A DNA stretch of 34,421 nt, taken from the NCBI GenBank assembly GCA_946547105.1, contig CAMNOV010000015.1, positions 1 through 34,421 of the forward strand, read 5' to 3'. Positions 8,323 to 15,887 of this stretch are shown here, piece by piece. The position numbers and the translations under genes were made by a program. The notes below the pieces were generated by a model, which saw only the letters and a program-made list of their open reading frames with translations, did no database searches and was not told where the DNA came from. Positions within the stretch are counted from its first letter, which is position 1, and each line of letters starts with the position of its first letter. The stretch comes from an uncultured Clostridia bacterium (GTDB lineage Bacteria; Bacillota; Clostridia; Oscillospirales; Oscillospiraceae).

Positions 8323-9405
8323 ATGAGCTATATCGTTCCGATCGGCCCTTACCATCCCGCTTTGGAGGAGCCGATCCACGCAAAGCTGATCACGGAGGGC
8401 GAGGTCATCAAGGACGCGGAGGTCTTCGTCGGCTATAACCACCGCGGCATCGAGAAGCTGGCCACCGAGCGCAACTGCATCCAGACCCTGGTACTGGTCG
8501 AGCGCGTGTGCGGCATCTGCTCGCACTCCCACGCCTTTACCTACGCCATGTGCGTGGAGGACATCAACGGCATCCAGGTGCCCAAGCGCGGCGACTATAT
8601 CCGCGTCATCACCGCGGAGCTGGAGCGTCTCCACTCTCACTTCCTCTGGATGGGCATCGCCTGCCACATCATCGGCCATGACAGCATGTTCATGCACATC
8701 TGGGACGAGCGCGAGCTCGTGATGGATCTGCTCGAGCGCATGACCGGCAACCGCGTCAACTACGCGATGGTCACGATCGGCGGCTCCCGCCGCGACATCG
8801 ACGACGATCTGCGCCGCGATCTGCTGGCCGCCATGGACAAGCTGAAGGCGCCGCTCGACCGCATCGTGGACATCGTCCTTAACGACCGCACCATCGCCAT
8901 GCGCACCAAGGGCGTCGGCGTGCTGACCAGAGAGGACGCGCTGCGTATGGGCGCTGTCGGCCCGCACGCGAGAGCCTCCGGTGTCGATATCGACGTGCGC
9001 CGCGATTCCCCCTACTCCGCCTACGGCGACTTTGAGTTCAACGTGCCCGTCTGCTCCAATGGCGACGTGTTCGACCGCGTGGTCGTCCGCGCGCTCGAGT
9101 GCTATGAGAGCATCAAGATCATCCGCCAGGCGCTGGAGAATCTGCCCGAAGGTCCGATCAACCTCGGCAACAAGCTGGTGAAGATCAAGGAAGGCGTGTC
9201 CGTGAAGATGCACGAGGCCCCGCGCGGCCAGCTCAGTCATATGGTCGTCGGCGACGGCAGCTTCAACAACCACCGCATCAGCGTGCACGTGCCCTCTTAC
9301 AAGAACACCCCCACCGTGCCGCACATGCTGCGGGGCAACACCGTGGCCGACGCCGGCCTTATCATCGCCAGCATCGACCCCTGCTTCAGCTGCCTCGACC
9401 GCTGA
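8323..9405 (+). CDS. mbhL: Membrane-bound [NiFe] hydrogenase large (catalytic) subunit, group 4
   Basis: This subunit holds the NiFe centre where protons are reduced to H2. The 360-residue product has both Ni-binding motifs: RVCGICSHSH (Cys63, Cys66) and DPCFSCLDR (Cys354, Cys357), with all four ligating cysteines. This separates it from Nuo, Mbs and Mbx relatives that have lost them. The protein ends at the Arg of the second motif, so it lacks the C-terminal extension that maturation proteases normally remove, as in some Ech-type enzymes. It is shorter than respiratory large subunits, as expected for group 4. The stop codon overlaps the hypA start by one base. Electrons should arrive through MbhJ and MbhN. 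Confidence 0.95.
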   Translation: MSYIVPIGPYHPALEEPIHAKLITEGEVIKDAEVFVGYNHRGIEKLATERNCIQTLVLVERVCGICSHSHAFTYAMCVEDINGIQVPKRGDYIRVITAELERLHSHFLWMGIACHIIGHDSMFMHIWDERELVMDLLERMTGNRVNYAMVTIGGSRRDIDDDLRRDLLAAMDKLKAPLDRIVDIVLNDRTIAMRTKGVGVLTREDALRMGAVGPHARASGVDIDVRRDSPYSAYGDFEFNVPVCSNGDVFDRVVVRALECYESIKIIRQALENLPEGPINLGNKLVKIKEGVSVKMHEAPRGQLSHMVVGDGSFNNHRISVHVPSYKNTPTVPHMLRGNTVADAGLIIASIDPCFSCLDR

Positions 9406-9746
9406 TGCACGAACTGTCCATTGCCCGCAGCATCATCGCGATCGTGGAACAGGCGGCGAAGGACGAGGGCTTTGAGCGGGTGCTGGAGATCCGCCTGAAA
9501 ATGGGCGAGTTTTCCGGCCTCGTGCCCGAGTGCCTGCGCGAGTTTTTCCCGATCGCGGCGAAGGATACGCCCGCCGAGGGCGCGAAGCTCGTCATGGAAA
9601 CGGTCCCGGCCGCCTTCCGCTGTCTCGACTGCGGCTATGAGGGCCCGGCCGACCGGAAAAACGCCTGCTGCCCCCGCTGCCGCGGCACCGCTCTGCGCAT
9701 GACGCAGGGACGCGAATTCTATGTGGAAGATCTGAAAGTCGAATAA
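9405..9746 (+). CDS. hypA: Hydrogenase nickel incorporation protein HypA
   Basis: HypA delivers nickel to the hydrogenase large subunit, normally with the GTPase HypB. The 113 residues start MHELSI (His2 and the N-terminal amine bind nickel). They contain a structural zinc site of two CxxC motifs: Cys73/Cys76, and Cys88 or Cys89/Cys92. The gene is wedged inside the hydrogenase cluster directly after the large subunit (TGATG overlap), away from hypFCDE, consistent with nickel insertion into MbhL as it is made. No hypB is present in this window. A repeat element follows before the next hydrogenase gene. Confidence 0.96.
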   Translation: MHELSIARSIIAIVEQAAKDEGFERVLEIRLKMGEFSGLVPECLREFFPIAAKDTPAEGAKLVMETVPAAFRCLDCGYEGPADRKNACCPRCRGTALRMTQGREFYVEDLKVE

Positions 9747-9750
9747 ATCG

Positions 9751-9886
9751 GGCTTCCCCTTGAGGGGGAAGCTGTCAGCCGCCGAGCATCCGCGAGGCGG
9801 ATGACTGATGAGGTGTCAGACTCTTGATCGGAACCGAGAAACACCTCATCCGGCCCTGCGGGCCACCTTCTCCTCCAGGAGAAGGC
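9751..9886 (+). repeat. Multi-hairpin intergenic repeat, copy 1 (inside the hydrogenase cluster)
   Basis: About 136 bases made of consecutive hairpins: GCTTCCCC-ttga-GGGGGAAGC; GTCAGCCGCC...GGCGGATGAC (one mismatch); GATGAGGTGT...ACACCTCATC around a 24-base centre; GGCCC-tgc-GGGCC; CCTTCTCCT-cca-GGAGAAGG. The same order of five hairpins, with diverged sequence, occurs at 25645-25778 in the opposite orientation. This matches a mobile or REP-like intergenic family. It lies between hypA and mbhA, so it would be transcribed within the hydrogenase mRNA. Confidence 0.7.
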
Positions 9887-9924
9887 AACAAGGAAAAGTT
9901 TTTTGAAAAAGGAGATGGTTCCCC

Positions 9925-10443
9925 TTGCGAAAGACAAAAGCTCCGGCCGTCATCGCCACCTTTGTCGTCTGCTTCCTCTTCTGGCTGCTGCTGACCTGGT
10001 CGGTCAAGCCCCAGGAGCTGATCGCCGGCGCCGTGGTGAGTCTGGCGGCGGCCCTGTTCTCCGCGCGCTTCTTCATCCATGAAAAAGCGTTCTGGTTTGC
10101 CAACCCCGCCAAGCTGTTCACCGGCCTGTTTTACTGGGTCTGCGTGTTCCCCTGCGAGCTGATCAAGGCCAACCTGCACATGGCAAAAGTGGTGCTGGGC
10201 GGCTGTAAGGTCAAGCCCGGCATCGTGAAGATCCCCTCGAGCCTGGAGAGCGACTACGGCCGCGCGGCTCTGGCCAACTCCATCACCCTGACCCCCGGCA
10301 CCATCACCATGGAGATCGTCGAGGAAGAGGGCAAGCCCTGGTACTACGTCCACTGGATCGAGGCCGAGTCCGACGGTGAAGAGGCCGGCGAGGCCATCAA
10401 GGGCCGGATGGAAAAATGGATCAGGAGGTTCTGGGAGAAATGA
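9925..10443 (+). CDS. mbhA: Mrp/Mnh antiporter subunit E-like protein of hydrogenase (MbhA)
   Basis: This 172-residue membrane protein of the MrpE/MnhE family belongs to the ion-translocating arm of the hydrogenase. Two hydrophobic segments near the N-terminus (about residues 8-48) are followed by a third around 65-80. The family-typical cytoplasmic part then contains the conserved SLESDYGRAALANSITLTPGT segment and a short WYYVHWIE strand. The start is TTG, with a good AAGGAGAT eight bases upstream. A nearby ATG at 9914 is out of frame. It is the first gene of the membrane block and overlaps mbhB by four bases. Confidence 0.92.
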   Translation: MRKTKAPAVIATFVVCFLFWLLLTWSVKPQELIAGAVVSLAAALFSARFFIHEKAFWFANPAKLFTGLFYWVCVFPCELIKANLHMAKVVLGGCKVKPGIVKIPSSLESDYGRAALANSITLTPGTITMEIVEEEGKPWYYVHWIEAESDGEEAGEAIKGRMEKWIRRFWEK

Positions 10444-10703
10444 AAACTGATCTGATCGTATTTGCCGTGCTCTTCGGGGCGCTGGCAGCCGTGGCGATGA
10501 TCCGCCTGATCAAGGGTCCCACCGGCGCCGACCGCATGGTCGCCGGCGACGTGGCCGACACCCTGATCTGCTGCGCGATGATCCTCTTCGCTCTTTACAG
10601 CGGCAGAGGCATCTACCTGGACATCGCCATCATCGGCGCCATGCTCGGTATCGTCGATACCATGCTGGTCGGCCGGTTCCTGGAAAAAGGAGGGAAGAAG
10701 TAA
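10440..10703 (+). CDS. mbhB: Mrp/Mnh antiporter subunit F-like protein (MbhB)
   Basis: This 87-residue protein with three predicted membrane helices belongs to the MrpF/MnhF family and is a small structural subunit of the Mrp-like ion module. The conserved RLIKGPTGADRMVAGDV loop after helix 1 is diagnostic. The frame is open from 10416, but the ATG at 10440 overlaps the mbhA stop (ATGA), has GGGAGA just upstream, and gives the usual family length. The stop overlaps the mbhC ATG by one base. Confidence 0.93.
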   Translation: MKTDLIVFAVLFGALAAVAMIRLIKGPTGADRMVAGDVADTLICCAMILFALYSGRGIYLDIAIIGAMLGIVDTMLVGRFLEKGGKK

Positions 10704-11050
10704 TGCTGATGTGGATCAAAATAATCAGCGACGTGCTGATCGCCTGCGGCGCCTTCTTCGCTCTGGTCGGCGTGCTCGGCATCCTCCGCATGCCCGACAC
10801 CTTCTGCCGCATGCAGGCGAGCACCTGTGTGTCGACCCTCGGCGTGCTCGGCGTTGCGCTCGGCGGCCTGCTTCACGCGATCTTCGTTATGAACAGCGCT
10901 TCCACCGCGGTGAAGATCGCCGTGATCTGCCTGCTGATCCTCGTCACGAACCCCGTCGGCTCGCACGCCATCGCCAAGGGCGCCTACAAGGCGGGCATCC
11001 GTCCCGAGACGCCCATGGAAACAGATGATCTGGGGAGGGACAGCGAATGA
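10703..11050 (+). CDS. mbhC: Mrp/Mnh antiporter subunit G-like protein (MbhC)
   Basis: The 115-residue product has three hydrophobic segments and the MrpG/MnhG signature GVLGILRMPDTFCRMQAST, followed by the conserved TNPVGSHAIAKGAY segment near the C-terminus. It should pack with subunits E and F in the Mrp-derived arm. Overlaps of one base with mbhB and four with mbhD show tight operon structure. Confidence 0.93.
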   Translation: MLMWIKIISDVLIACGAFFALVGVLGILRMPDTFCRMQASTCVSTLGVLGVALGGLLHAIFVMNSASTAVKIAVICLLILVTNPVGSHAIAKGAYKAGIRPETPMETDDLGRDSE

Positions 11051-11301
11051 GCACCTGGATAGTCATTTTGAACGCGCTGATTCTGATCGGCCTGATCGTG
11101 TCCGCGATCCTGGCCTCCGTATCGGAAAAGCTGCTGTCGTCCGTCATCGCGCTGAGCGTGACCGGCATCTTCGCCGCGGCGGAGTTCCTGCTGCTGCACG
11201 CGCCCGACGTTGCCATCTCCGAGGCCGCCGTCGGCGCCGCGCTCGCTCCGATGATCTTCATCGTCACCCTGAGAAAGCTGAAAGGGGGCGGCGATAAATG
11301 A
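11047..11301 (+). CDS. mbhD: MbhD-like subunit (DUF4040; equivalent to part of the MrpA C-terminal region)
   Basis: The 84-residue protein is almost entirely hydrophobic, with three predicted helices. It matches the DUF4040/MbhD family, which corresponds to a section of the C-terminal region of MrpA in antiporters. The segment LLHAPDVAISEAAVGAALAP is the family hallmark, with an acidic pair (D, E) in a membrane-embedded stretch that may take part in ion transfer. It overlaps both neighbours by four bases. A full-length MrpA is absent, as in archaeal Mbh complexes. Confidence 0.9.
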   Translation: MSTWIVILNALILIGLIVSAILASVSEKLLSSVIALSVTGIFAAAEFLLLHAPDVAISEAAVGAALAPMIFIVTLRKLKGGGDK

Positions 11302-11663
11302 AAAAGTTTCTGACCTGGGTCTGCCTGGGGCTGATCCTCTTTGCCGGCGTGTTCGACAGCGTCAACCTCAACGACATGCCCCGCACCTACAGCGGCCAGA
11401 AGGCGCCGGTCCCGGTTTACGAGCTGTGGCAGGATCCCGAGAGCGCCGATGAGGAAGCTCCCGTGGACGGCGCTGCCGCCGCCATCGTGAACCAGAACCT
11501 GAAGAACACCCATGCCGTCAACGATGTGACCTCGATCGTCTTTGACTTCCGTGGCTATGATACCATGGGCGAGGCCTTCATCCTGATCACTGCCGTGGCC
11601 GGCACGATGGTCATCCTCTTCAACAAGAAAGAAGACAAGAAGAAGGAGGATGAGCAGGCATGA
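11298..11663 (+). CDS. mbhE: MbhE-like hydrogenase subunit
   Basis: The 121-residue protein has one N-terminal membrane segment (residues 4-20), an exported or loop region of about 60 residues, and a C-terminal helix (about 90-110) ending in a Lys/Glu-rich tail. The stretch NDVTSIVFDFRGYDTMGEA followed by a helix is the conserved core shared by MbhE and the end of MrpA. It lies between MbhD and MbhF, as in Pyrococcus mbh operons, and overlaps both by four bases. Assignment rests on motif and order. Confidence 0.87.
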   Translation: MKKFLTWVCLGLILFAGVFDSVNLNDMPRTYSGQKAPVPVYELWQDPESADEEAPVDGAAAAIVNQNLKNTHAVNDVTSIVFDFRGYDTMGEAFILITAVAGTMVILFNKKEDKKKEDEQA

Positions 11664-12127
11664 AAAACGGCATTACCGTGAAAAACGTGATCCAGCCCTG
11701 CGGCGTGGACACGATCCTGCCCCTGGCGATGGTCTACATCTGCTATATCATTCTCCATGGGCACCTGTCTCCCGGCGGTGGTTTCCAGGGCGGCGTTCTG
11801 GTCGCTGCGGTGATCGTGCTGCTGGCGCTGGCCTACGGCTATGAGACCGCGGCGGGCACCATCAGCTTCGGCCTGGTGCACCACGGCGAGGGCCTGGCCT
11901 CTGTGTGCTATGTGGCGCTGGCCTTCATGGGCGCGGCTGTCGGCGCGCAGTTCTGCCAGAACATTCTCTACACCCACGGCGCCATCGGCGACCTTTACAG
12001 CTCCGGCACGATCTTCTGGATGAACGTGACCGTCGGCGTCAAGGTCTTCACCGGCATCAGCTCGGTGTGCCTGCTGATGCTCGGCGTCCTGCGGGACATT
12101 GACGAGAAAGAGAGGGACTGCAAATGA
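11660..12127 (+). CDS. mbhF: Mrp/Mnh antiporter subunit B-like protein (MbhF)
   Basis: This 155-residue MrpB/MnhB family membrane protein has four hydrophobic segments. The motif GHLSPGGGFQGGVL at about residues 34-47 is the family signature, and VGVKVFTGISS near the C-terminus also matches. It is part of the ion-translocating arm. The four-base overlap with mbhG indicates coupling. Confidence 0.93.
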   Translation: MKNGITVKNVIQPCGVDTILPLAMVYICYIILHGHLSPGGGFQGGVLVAAVIVLLALAYGYETAAGTISFGLVHHGEGLASVCYVALAFMGAAVGAQFCQNILYTHGAIGDLYSSGTIFWMNVTVGVKVFTGISSVCLLMLGVLRDIDEKERDCK

Positions 12128-12474
12128 TTCTGATGAACTACATAGCCGCCTTCTTCCTCATCGTTCTCGGCCTGTACACGATCGTCACCAAGTATAACCT
12201 GGTCAAAACGGTCATCGGCCTGAGCATCATGGACTACGGCGTGAACCTCCTGATCGTCTCGATCGGCTTCAATCCCGGCGGCACCGCGCCGATCTTCACC
12301 TTCTCGGAGCTCAACCCCTCGAGCTTCTTTGTCGATCCCATCCCCCAGGCGCTCACGCTGACGAGCATCGTCATCGGCGCCTGCGTCACCGCCATGTCCC
12401 TGTCGCTTGTGATGAAGATCTATGAGCAGTACGGGACGATGGACACCCGTGAGGTAAGGAGGCTGAGAGGATAA
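12124..12474 (+). CDS. mbhG: Mrp/Mnh antiporter subunit C-like protein (MbhG, NuoK family)
   Basis: The 116 residues form three hydrophobic helices with the MrpC/NuoK arrangement: LGLYTIVTKYNLVKTVIGL in helices 1-2, and DPIPQALTLTSIVIGA before helix 3. The latter is the most conserved MrpC motif. It should sit beside MbhH in the membrane. A one-base overlap joins it to mbhH. Confidence 0.94.
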   Translation: MILMNYIAAFFLIVLGLYTIVTKYNLVKTVIGLSIMDYGVNLLIVSIGFNPGGTAPIFTFSELNPSSFFVDPIPQALTLTSIVIGACVTAMSLSLVMKIYEQYGTMDTREVRRLRG

Positions 12475-14375
12475 TGAGTATGCTTTCTTATCAGCATTTC
12501 CCGATCTACGCGATCATGCTCTATTTCCTCGGCGCGTTCCTGATCGTCCTCTTCGGGAAGAACAAGATCGCCCGCCACTGCCTGGCGCTGCTGAGCGTCA
12601 CCGGCTCTCTGGCGCTGCTGGTCTCCCTCGTGCCCCGCGTGATGACGGGCGGCGAGATCATCACCTACTGGATGGGCAACCGCGCCTATTCCGGCGGCTA
12701 TGCCATCGGCATCGCGCTGGAGGTCGACGCGCTGAGCCTGTTCTTCGCGCTGCTGGTCGCGGTCGCGGTCTTCGTCTCCGGCGTCTACTCCATCCGCTAC
12801 ATGGAGCATGACGACAACATCCCCCAGTATTACACCCTGTTCCTGATGCTCGCCGGCGGCGTGATGGGCCTCGTGCTCTCGGGTGACCTGTTCAACATGT
12901 TCATCATGGTGGAGATCCTCACCTTCGCCGCGGTGGCGCTGACGGCCTTCCGCAATACCGCCCGCGGCGCGCTGGAGGCGGCCTTCAAGTACCTCGTGGT
13001 CGGCTCCATCGGCTCGACCTGCATCCTGGCCGGCACCATCATGCTCTATGCCCAGGTGCACACGCTGAACTTTGCCCAGCTGAGCGGTCTGATCCCCGGC
13101 CACATCCACGGCGCGACCCGCGTGGCCTTCGCGCTGCTGTTCGTGGGCTTCAGCACCAAGGCCTTCCTGGTGCCCTTCCATCCGCTGGCGGCGGACGCGC
13201 ACGGCGCGGCTCCCGCCTCCGTCTCGGTGCTGATCTCGGGCGTTCTCACCAAGTCCGGTATCTACGGCATCATCCGTCTGGTCTACTTCCTGTTCCAGAC
13301 CATGAACCTCCGCCCGATCCAGTTCATGCTGGTCTTCGTCGGCAGCGTGAGCATGTTCGTCTGCGTTACGATGGCGCTGGCGCAGCATGACTTCAAGCGT
13401 CTGCTGGCCTTCCACAGCATCTCCCAGATCGGCTACGTGCTCACGGCGGTCGGCCTGTCCACCGCGCTGGGCATCTCCGCCGGCCTCTACCACGCGATGA
13501 ACCACACCATCTTCAAGGGCCTGCTGTTCCTTGCTGCCGGCGCCGTGCTGCACGAGACCGGCACCACCGACCTGGATCGCCTCGGCGGTCTTTCGAAGCG
13601 CATGCCCCATACGACGGTGCTGTTCCTGATCGGCGCCGCCTCCATCAGCGGCATCCCGCCCTTCAACGGTTTTGCCAGCAAGTGGCTGATCTACCAGGCC
13701 GCTTACCTGCGCGCCGTGGAAACCGGCAACATCGGCTACCTGCTCGTCACGATCATCGCGCTTGTCACCAGCACCCTGACCCTGGCCTCCTTCGTCAAGG
13801 TCAGCCAGTCTGTCTTCTTCGGCCAGCTGCCCGATGAATTCAAGGATGTCAAGGAAGTGCCCTTCGGCATGCGCCTGGCGATGAGCCTGTTCGCCATCCT
13901 CTGCGTGCTGACCGGTCTGCTGCCCGACCTCGTCACGAAGGTCCTCACGGGCCCCGCGGCCCAGGCCGTGCTCAACCCGGTGCGCTACATCGCCGCTGCC
14001 CGCGGCATCGAAGTCCCCGCCGAGACCGCCGCGCTGCCGCAGGCTGCCGGCGCCTGGAGCCCGATCAACTGGCTCCTGCTGCTGGGCATCTCGCTCTTCG
14101 CCATCACGCTGGTCGCCCTGCTCGGCAAGTACGACCGTGTCAGCGAGAACGCCTCCGCCGAGACCCTCCCCGCCAAATACGACCTCTTCTTCAGCGGTGA
14201 AAAGAGCGTCTACTCCCAGGTCGGCGGCGGAGACCTCTTCTGGGGCTTCAAGTACAACTGGCGGCATTATTTCAGCTTCATGCATGATCTTCACAGCGGC
14301 ATCGTCAACGACTATGCCCTGTGGGCGGTGGTAGCGCTGGCGCTGGCCATCGCGTTCCTGCAGATCGTTCTTTAA
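12474..14375 (+). CDS. mbhH: Proton-conducting antiporter-like subunit (MbhH, MrpD/NuoN family) with C-terminal extension
   Basis: This is the large antiporter-like subunit that should carry the H+ (or Na+) channel, with about 14 membrane helices. The family core includes GLVLSGDLFNMFIMVEI (around residues 130-146, with the key Glu), STKAFLVPFHPLAADAHGAAP (about 225-245, with the broken-helix Lys) and the NHTIFKGLLFLAAGAV block. At 633 residues it exceeds the roughly 490-510 usual for MrpD/NuoN. The extra C-terminal part from about residue 520 has one membrane helix, a polar stretch ending in FMHDLHSGIVNDYALW, and a final helix. No separate mbhI gene exists here, so this tail may be a fused MbhI-type lateral helix; this is inference. 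Confidence 0.93.
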   Translation: MSMLSYQHFPIYAIMLYFLGAFLIVLFGKNKIARHCLALLSVTGSLALLVSLVPRVMTGGEIITYWMGNRAYSGGYAIGIALEVDALSLFFALLVAVAVFVSGVYSIRYMEHDDNIPQYYTLFLMLAGGVMGLVLSGDLFNMFIMVEILTFAAVALTAFRNTARGALEAAFKYLVVGSIGSTCILAGTIMLYAQVHTLNFAQLSGLIPGHIHGATRVAFALLFVGFSTKAFLVPFHPLAADAHGAAPASVSVLISGVLTKSGIYGIIRLVYFLFQTMNLRPIQFMLVFVGSVSMFVCVTMALAQHDFKRLLAFHSISQIGYVLTAVGLSTALGISAGLYHAMNHTIFKGLLFLAAGAVLHETGTTDLDRLGGLSKRMPHTTVLFLIGAASISGIPPFNGFASKWLIYQAAYLRAVETGNIGYLLVTIIALVTSTLTLASFVKVSQSVFFGQLPDEFKDVKEVPFGMRLAMSLFAILCVLTGLLPDLVTKVLTGPAAQAVLNPVRYIAAARGIEVPAETAALPQAAGAWSPINWLLLLGISLFAITLVALLGKYDRVSENASAETLPAKYDLFFSGEKSVYSQVGGGDLFWGFKYNWRHYFSFMHDLHSGIVNDYALWAVVALALAIAFLQIVL

Positions 14376-14388
14376 GGAGGTGGGAAGT

Positions 14389-15432
14389 ATGTTTACACCT
14401 GCGTTTTTCACAACGGCCCTGCTGTACCTGGGCTATATCCTCATCTTCCCCGGCTTCCTGTTCTGTTTTGTGATCGGCCTGCTGCTCTGCGGCATCGACC
14501 GCAAGGCCGTGGCCCGGATGCAGAAGCGCGTAGGGCCTCCCATCCTGCAGCCCTTCTATGATTTCTTCAAGCTCTGCGGCAAGGAGACCATCGTCCCCGC
14601 CGCGGCCTCCCGCACCACCTTCATGCTCGCGCCCCTGGTGGGCCTGGCGGCGCTGGTGGTCATCCAGCTGTTCATCCCGGTGTTCAACTTCCGGGTCTTC
14701 CGCAATCTGCCCGAAGTGGCCGACATGATCGTCATCCTCTACCTGCTGCTGATCCCGGCGGTCTCCGTGATGCTGGGCGGCGCCGCCACCGGCTCGCCCT
14801 ATGCGGGCATCGGCCTGAGCCGTGAAATGGTCACGGTGCTGGCCGTTGAGCTGCCGCTGGTGATGGTGCTGCTGAGCGTGGCCAAGGCGGTGGGCAATGA
14901 GCTCGGCACCGGCCTCGTCTTCTCGCTGAGCGGCGTGGTCGATTACCAGGCCGCCCACGGCAGCCTGATCGGCCATATCAGCATGATCCCCGCCGCGCTG
15001 GCGATGCTGCTGATCATCCCCGGCGAGACCGGCAACCATCCCTTTGACGCGGCCGAGGCCGAGACCGAGATCTGCGAAGGCCTGCTGGCCGAGTACAGCG
15101 GCGCGCCCCTGGGCATCTACAAGCTCAGCCACGCCGTCAAGATGCTGACCCTGACGAGCCTGTTCGTGGCGCTGTTTCTGGGCGGCATCGGCACCGGCGT
15201 CGAGCATCTGGTCGCCGCCGTCGGCCTGACCGGCGCCGTCGCCGGAGCCGTGTCGCTGATCCTGCAGGTGCTGATCCTGGTGCTGCTGTGCATCGTTCTC
15301 ACCCTGGTCACCATTTCCTTCGTCCATGCCGTCACGGCCAGACTGAAGATCGAACAGCTCTTCAAGTACTACTGGACCGTGGTCACCGGGCTTGCTCTGA
15401 TCAGCCTGGTGCTGGCCTGGTACGGATTCTGA
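14389..15432 (+). CDS. mbhM: Membrane anchor subunit (MbhM/EchB/NuoH family)
   Basis: The 347-residue NuoH/HyfC/EchB family protein has about eight membrane helices. It links the NiFe arm to the ion-pumping arm. Diagnostic segments are RKAVARMQKRVGPPILQPF (about residues 38-56), and GNHPFDAAEAETEICEGLLAEYSG (about 215-240), whose acidic loop faces the redox arm in complex I relatives. An in-frame GTG at 14380 lies inside the AAGGAGGTG Shine-Dalgarno sequence, so the ATG at 14389, six bases after it, is the start. Confidence 0.94.
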   Translation: MFTPAFFTTALLYLGYILIFPGFLFCFVIGLLLCGIDRKAVARMQKRVGPPILQPFYDFFKLCGKETIVPAAASRTTFMLAPLVGLAALVVIQLFIPVFNFRVFRNLPEVADMIVILYLLLIPAVSVMLGGAATGSPYAGIGLSREMVTVLAVELPLVMVLLSVAKAVGNELGTGLVFSLSGVVDYQAAHGSLIGHISMIPAALAMLLIIPGETGNHPFDAAEAETEICEGLLAEYSGAPLGIYKLSHAVKMLTLTSLFVALFLGGIGTGVEHLVAAVGLTGAVAGAVSLILQVLILVLLCIVLTLVTISFVHAVTARLKIEQLFKYYWTVVTGLALISLVLAWYGF

Positions 15433-15443
15433 GGAGGCGCGAT

Positions 15444-15887
15444 ATGTTTAAGAAACTGATCGAAGAGAGCACCGGCAAGTCCCCGTGGCTGTTCCACATC
15501 AACGCCGGCTCCTGCAACGGCTGCGACATCGAGCTCGTGTCCGTGCTCACCCCGCGCTATGACGCGGAGCGCCTCGGCTTCAAGCTGTCCGGCACGCCCC
15601 GCCACGCCGACATCGTCGTCGTCACGGGTCCTGTCACCCAGCAGTCGCTGGCCCGCGTGCTGCGCACCATCGAGCAGGTCCCCGAACCGCGCTGCATCGT
15701 CACCATGGGCTCCTGCCCGCAGAGCGGCAACGTCTTCCGCGGCAGCTACGCCATCGCCGGCCCCCTGTCCAAGTACGTCCATGTGGACGTGGACGTCGCC
15801 GGCTGCACGCCCAAGCCCGAAGCCGTCATCGACGGCCTGGTCAAGGCCACCGAGATCCTGCGTGAGAAGAGGAGGGCGATGAAGTAA
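15444..15887 (+). CDS. mbhJ: Membrane-bound [NiFe] hydrogenase small subunit (MbhJ/EchC/NuoB family)
   Basis: The 147-residue small subunit holds the proximal [4Fe-4S] cluster next to the NiFe site. Ligands are visible as CNGCDIE (Cys24, Cys27), MGSC (Cys91) and AGCTPKPE (Cys121). It lacks the Tat signal and extra clusters of respiratory hydrogenases, as expected for group 4. The frame is open from 15288, but the ATG at 15444 is preceded by GAGGAGG and gives the family length. The stop overlaps the mbhN ATG by one base, so the two Fe-S subunits should be made together. Confidence 0.95.
   Translation: MFKKLIEESTGKSPWLFHINAGSCNGCDIELVSVLTPRYDAERLGFKLSGTPRHADIVVVTGPVTQQSLARVLRTIEQVPEPRCIVTMGSCPQSGNVFRGSYAIAGPLSKYVHVDVDVAGCTPKPEAVIDGLVKATEILREKRRAMK

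Noticed and set aside
8323-9405. MbhL as a non-hydrogenase relative (Mbs, Mbx or NuoD).
   Set aside because: All four nickel-binding cysteines are present and Hyp maturation genes surround it.
9751-9886. Transcription terminator for hypA.
   Set aside because: None of the hairpins is directly followed by a convincing T run, and the same multi-hairpin plan recurs before clpB, so a repeat element is the better explanation.
12420-14411. A 663-codon open frame on the minus strand opposite mbhH.
   Set aside because: The composition (His, Asp, Gln, Glu, Gly) is the complement of membrane-helix codons, an antisense artefact.
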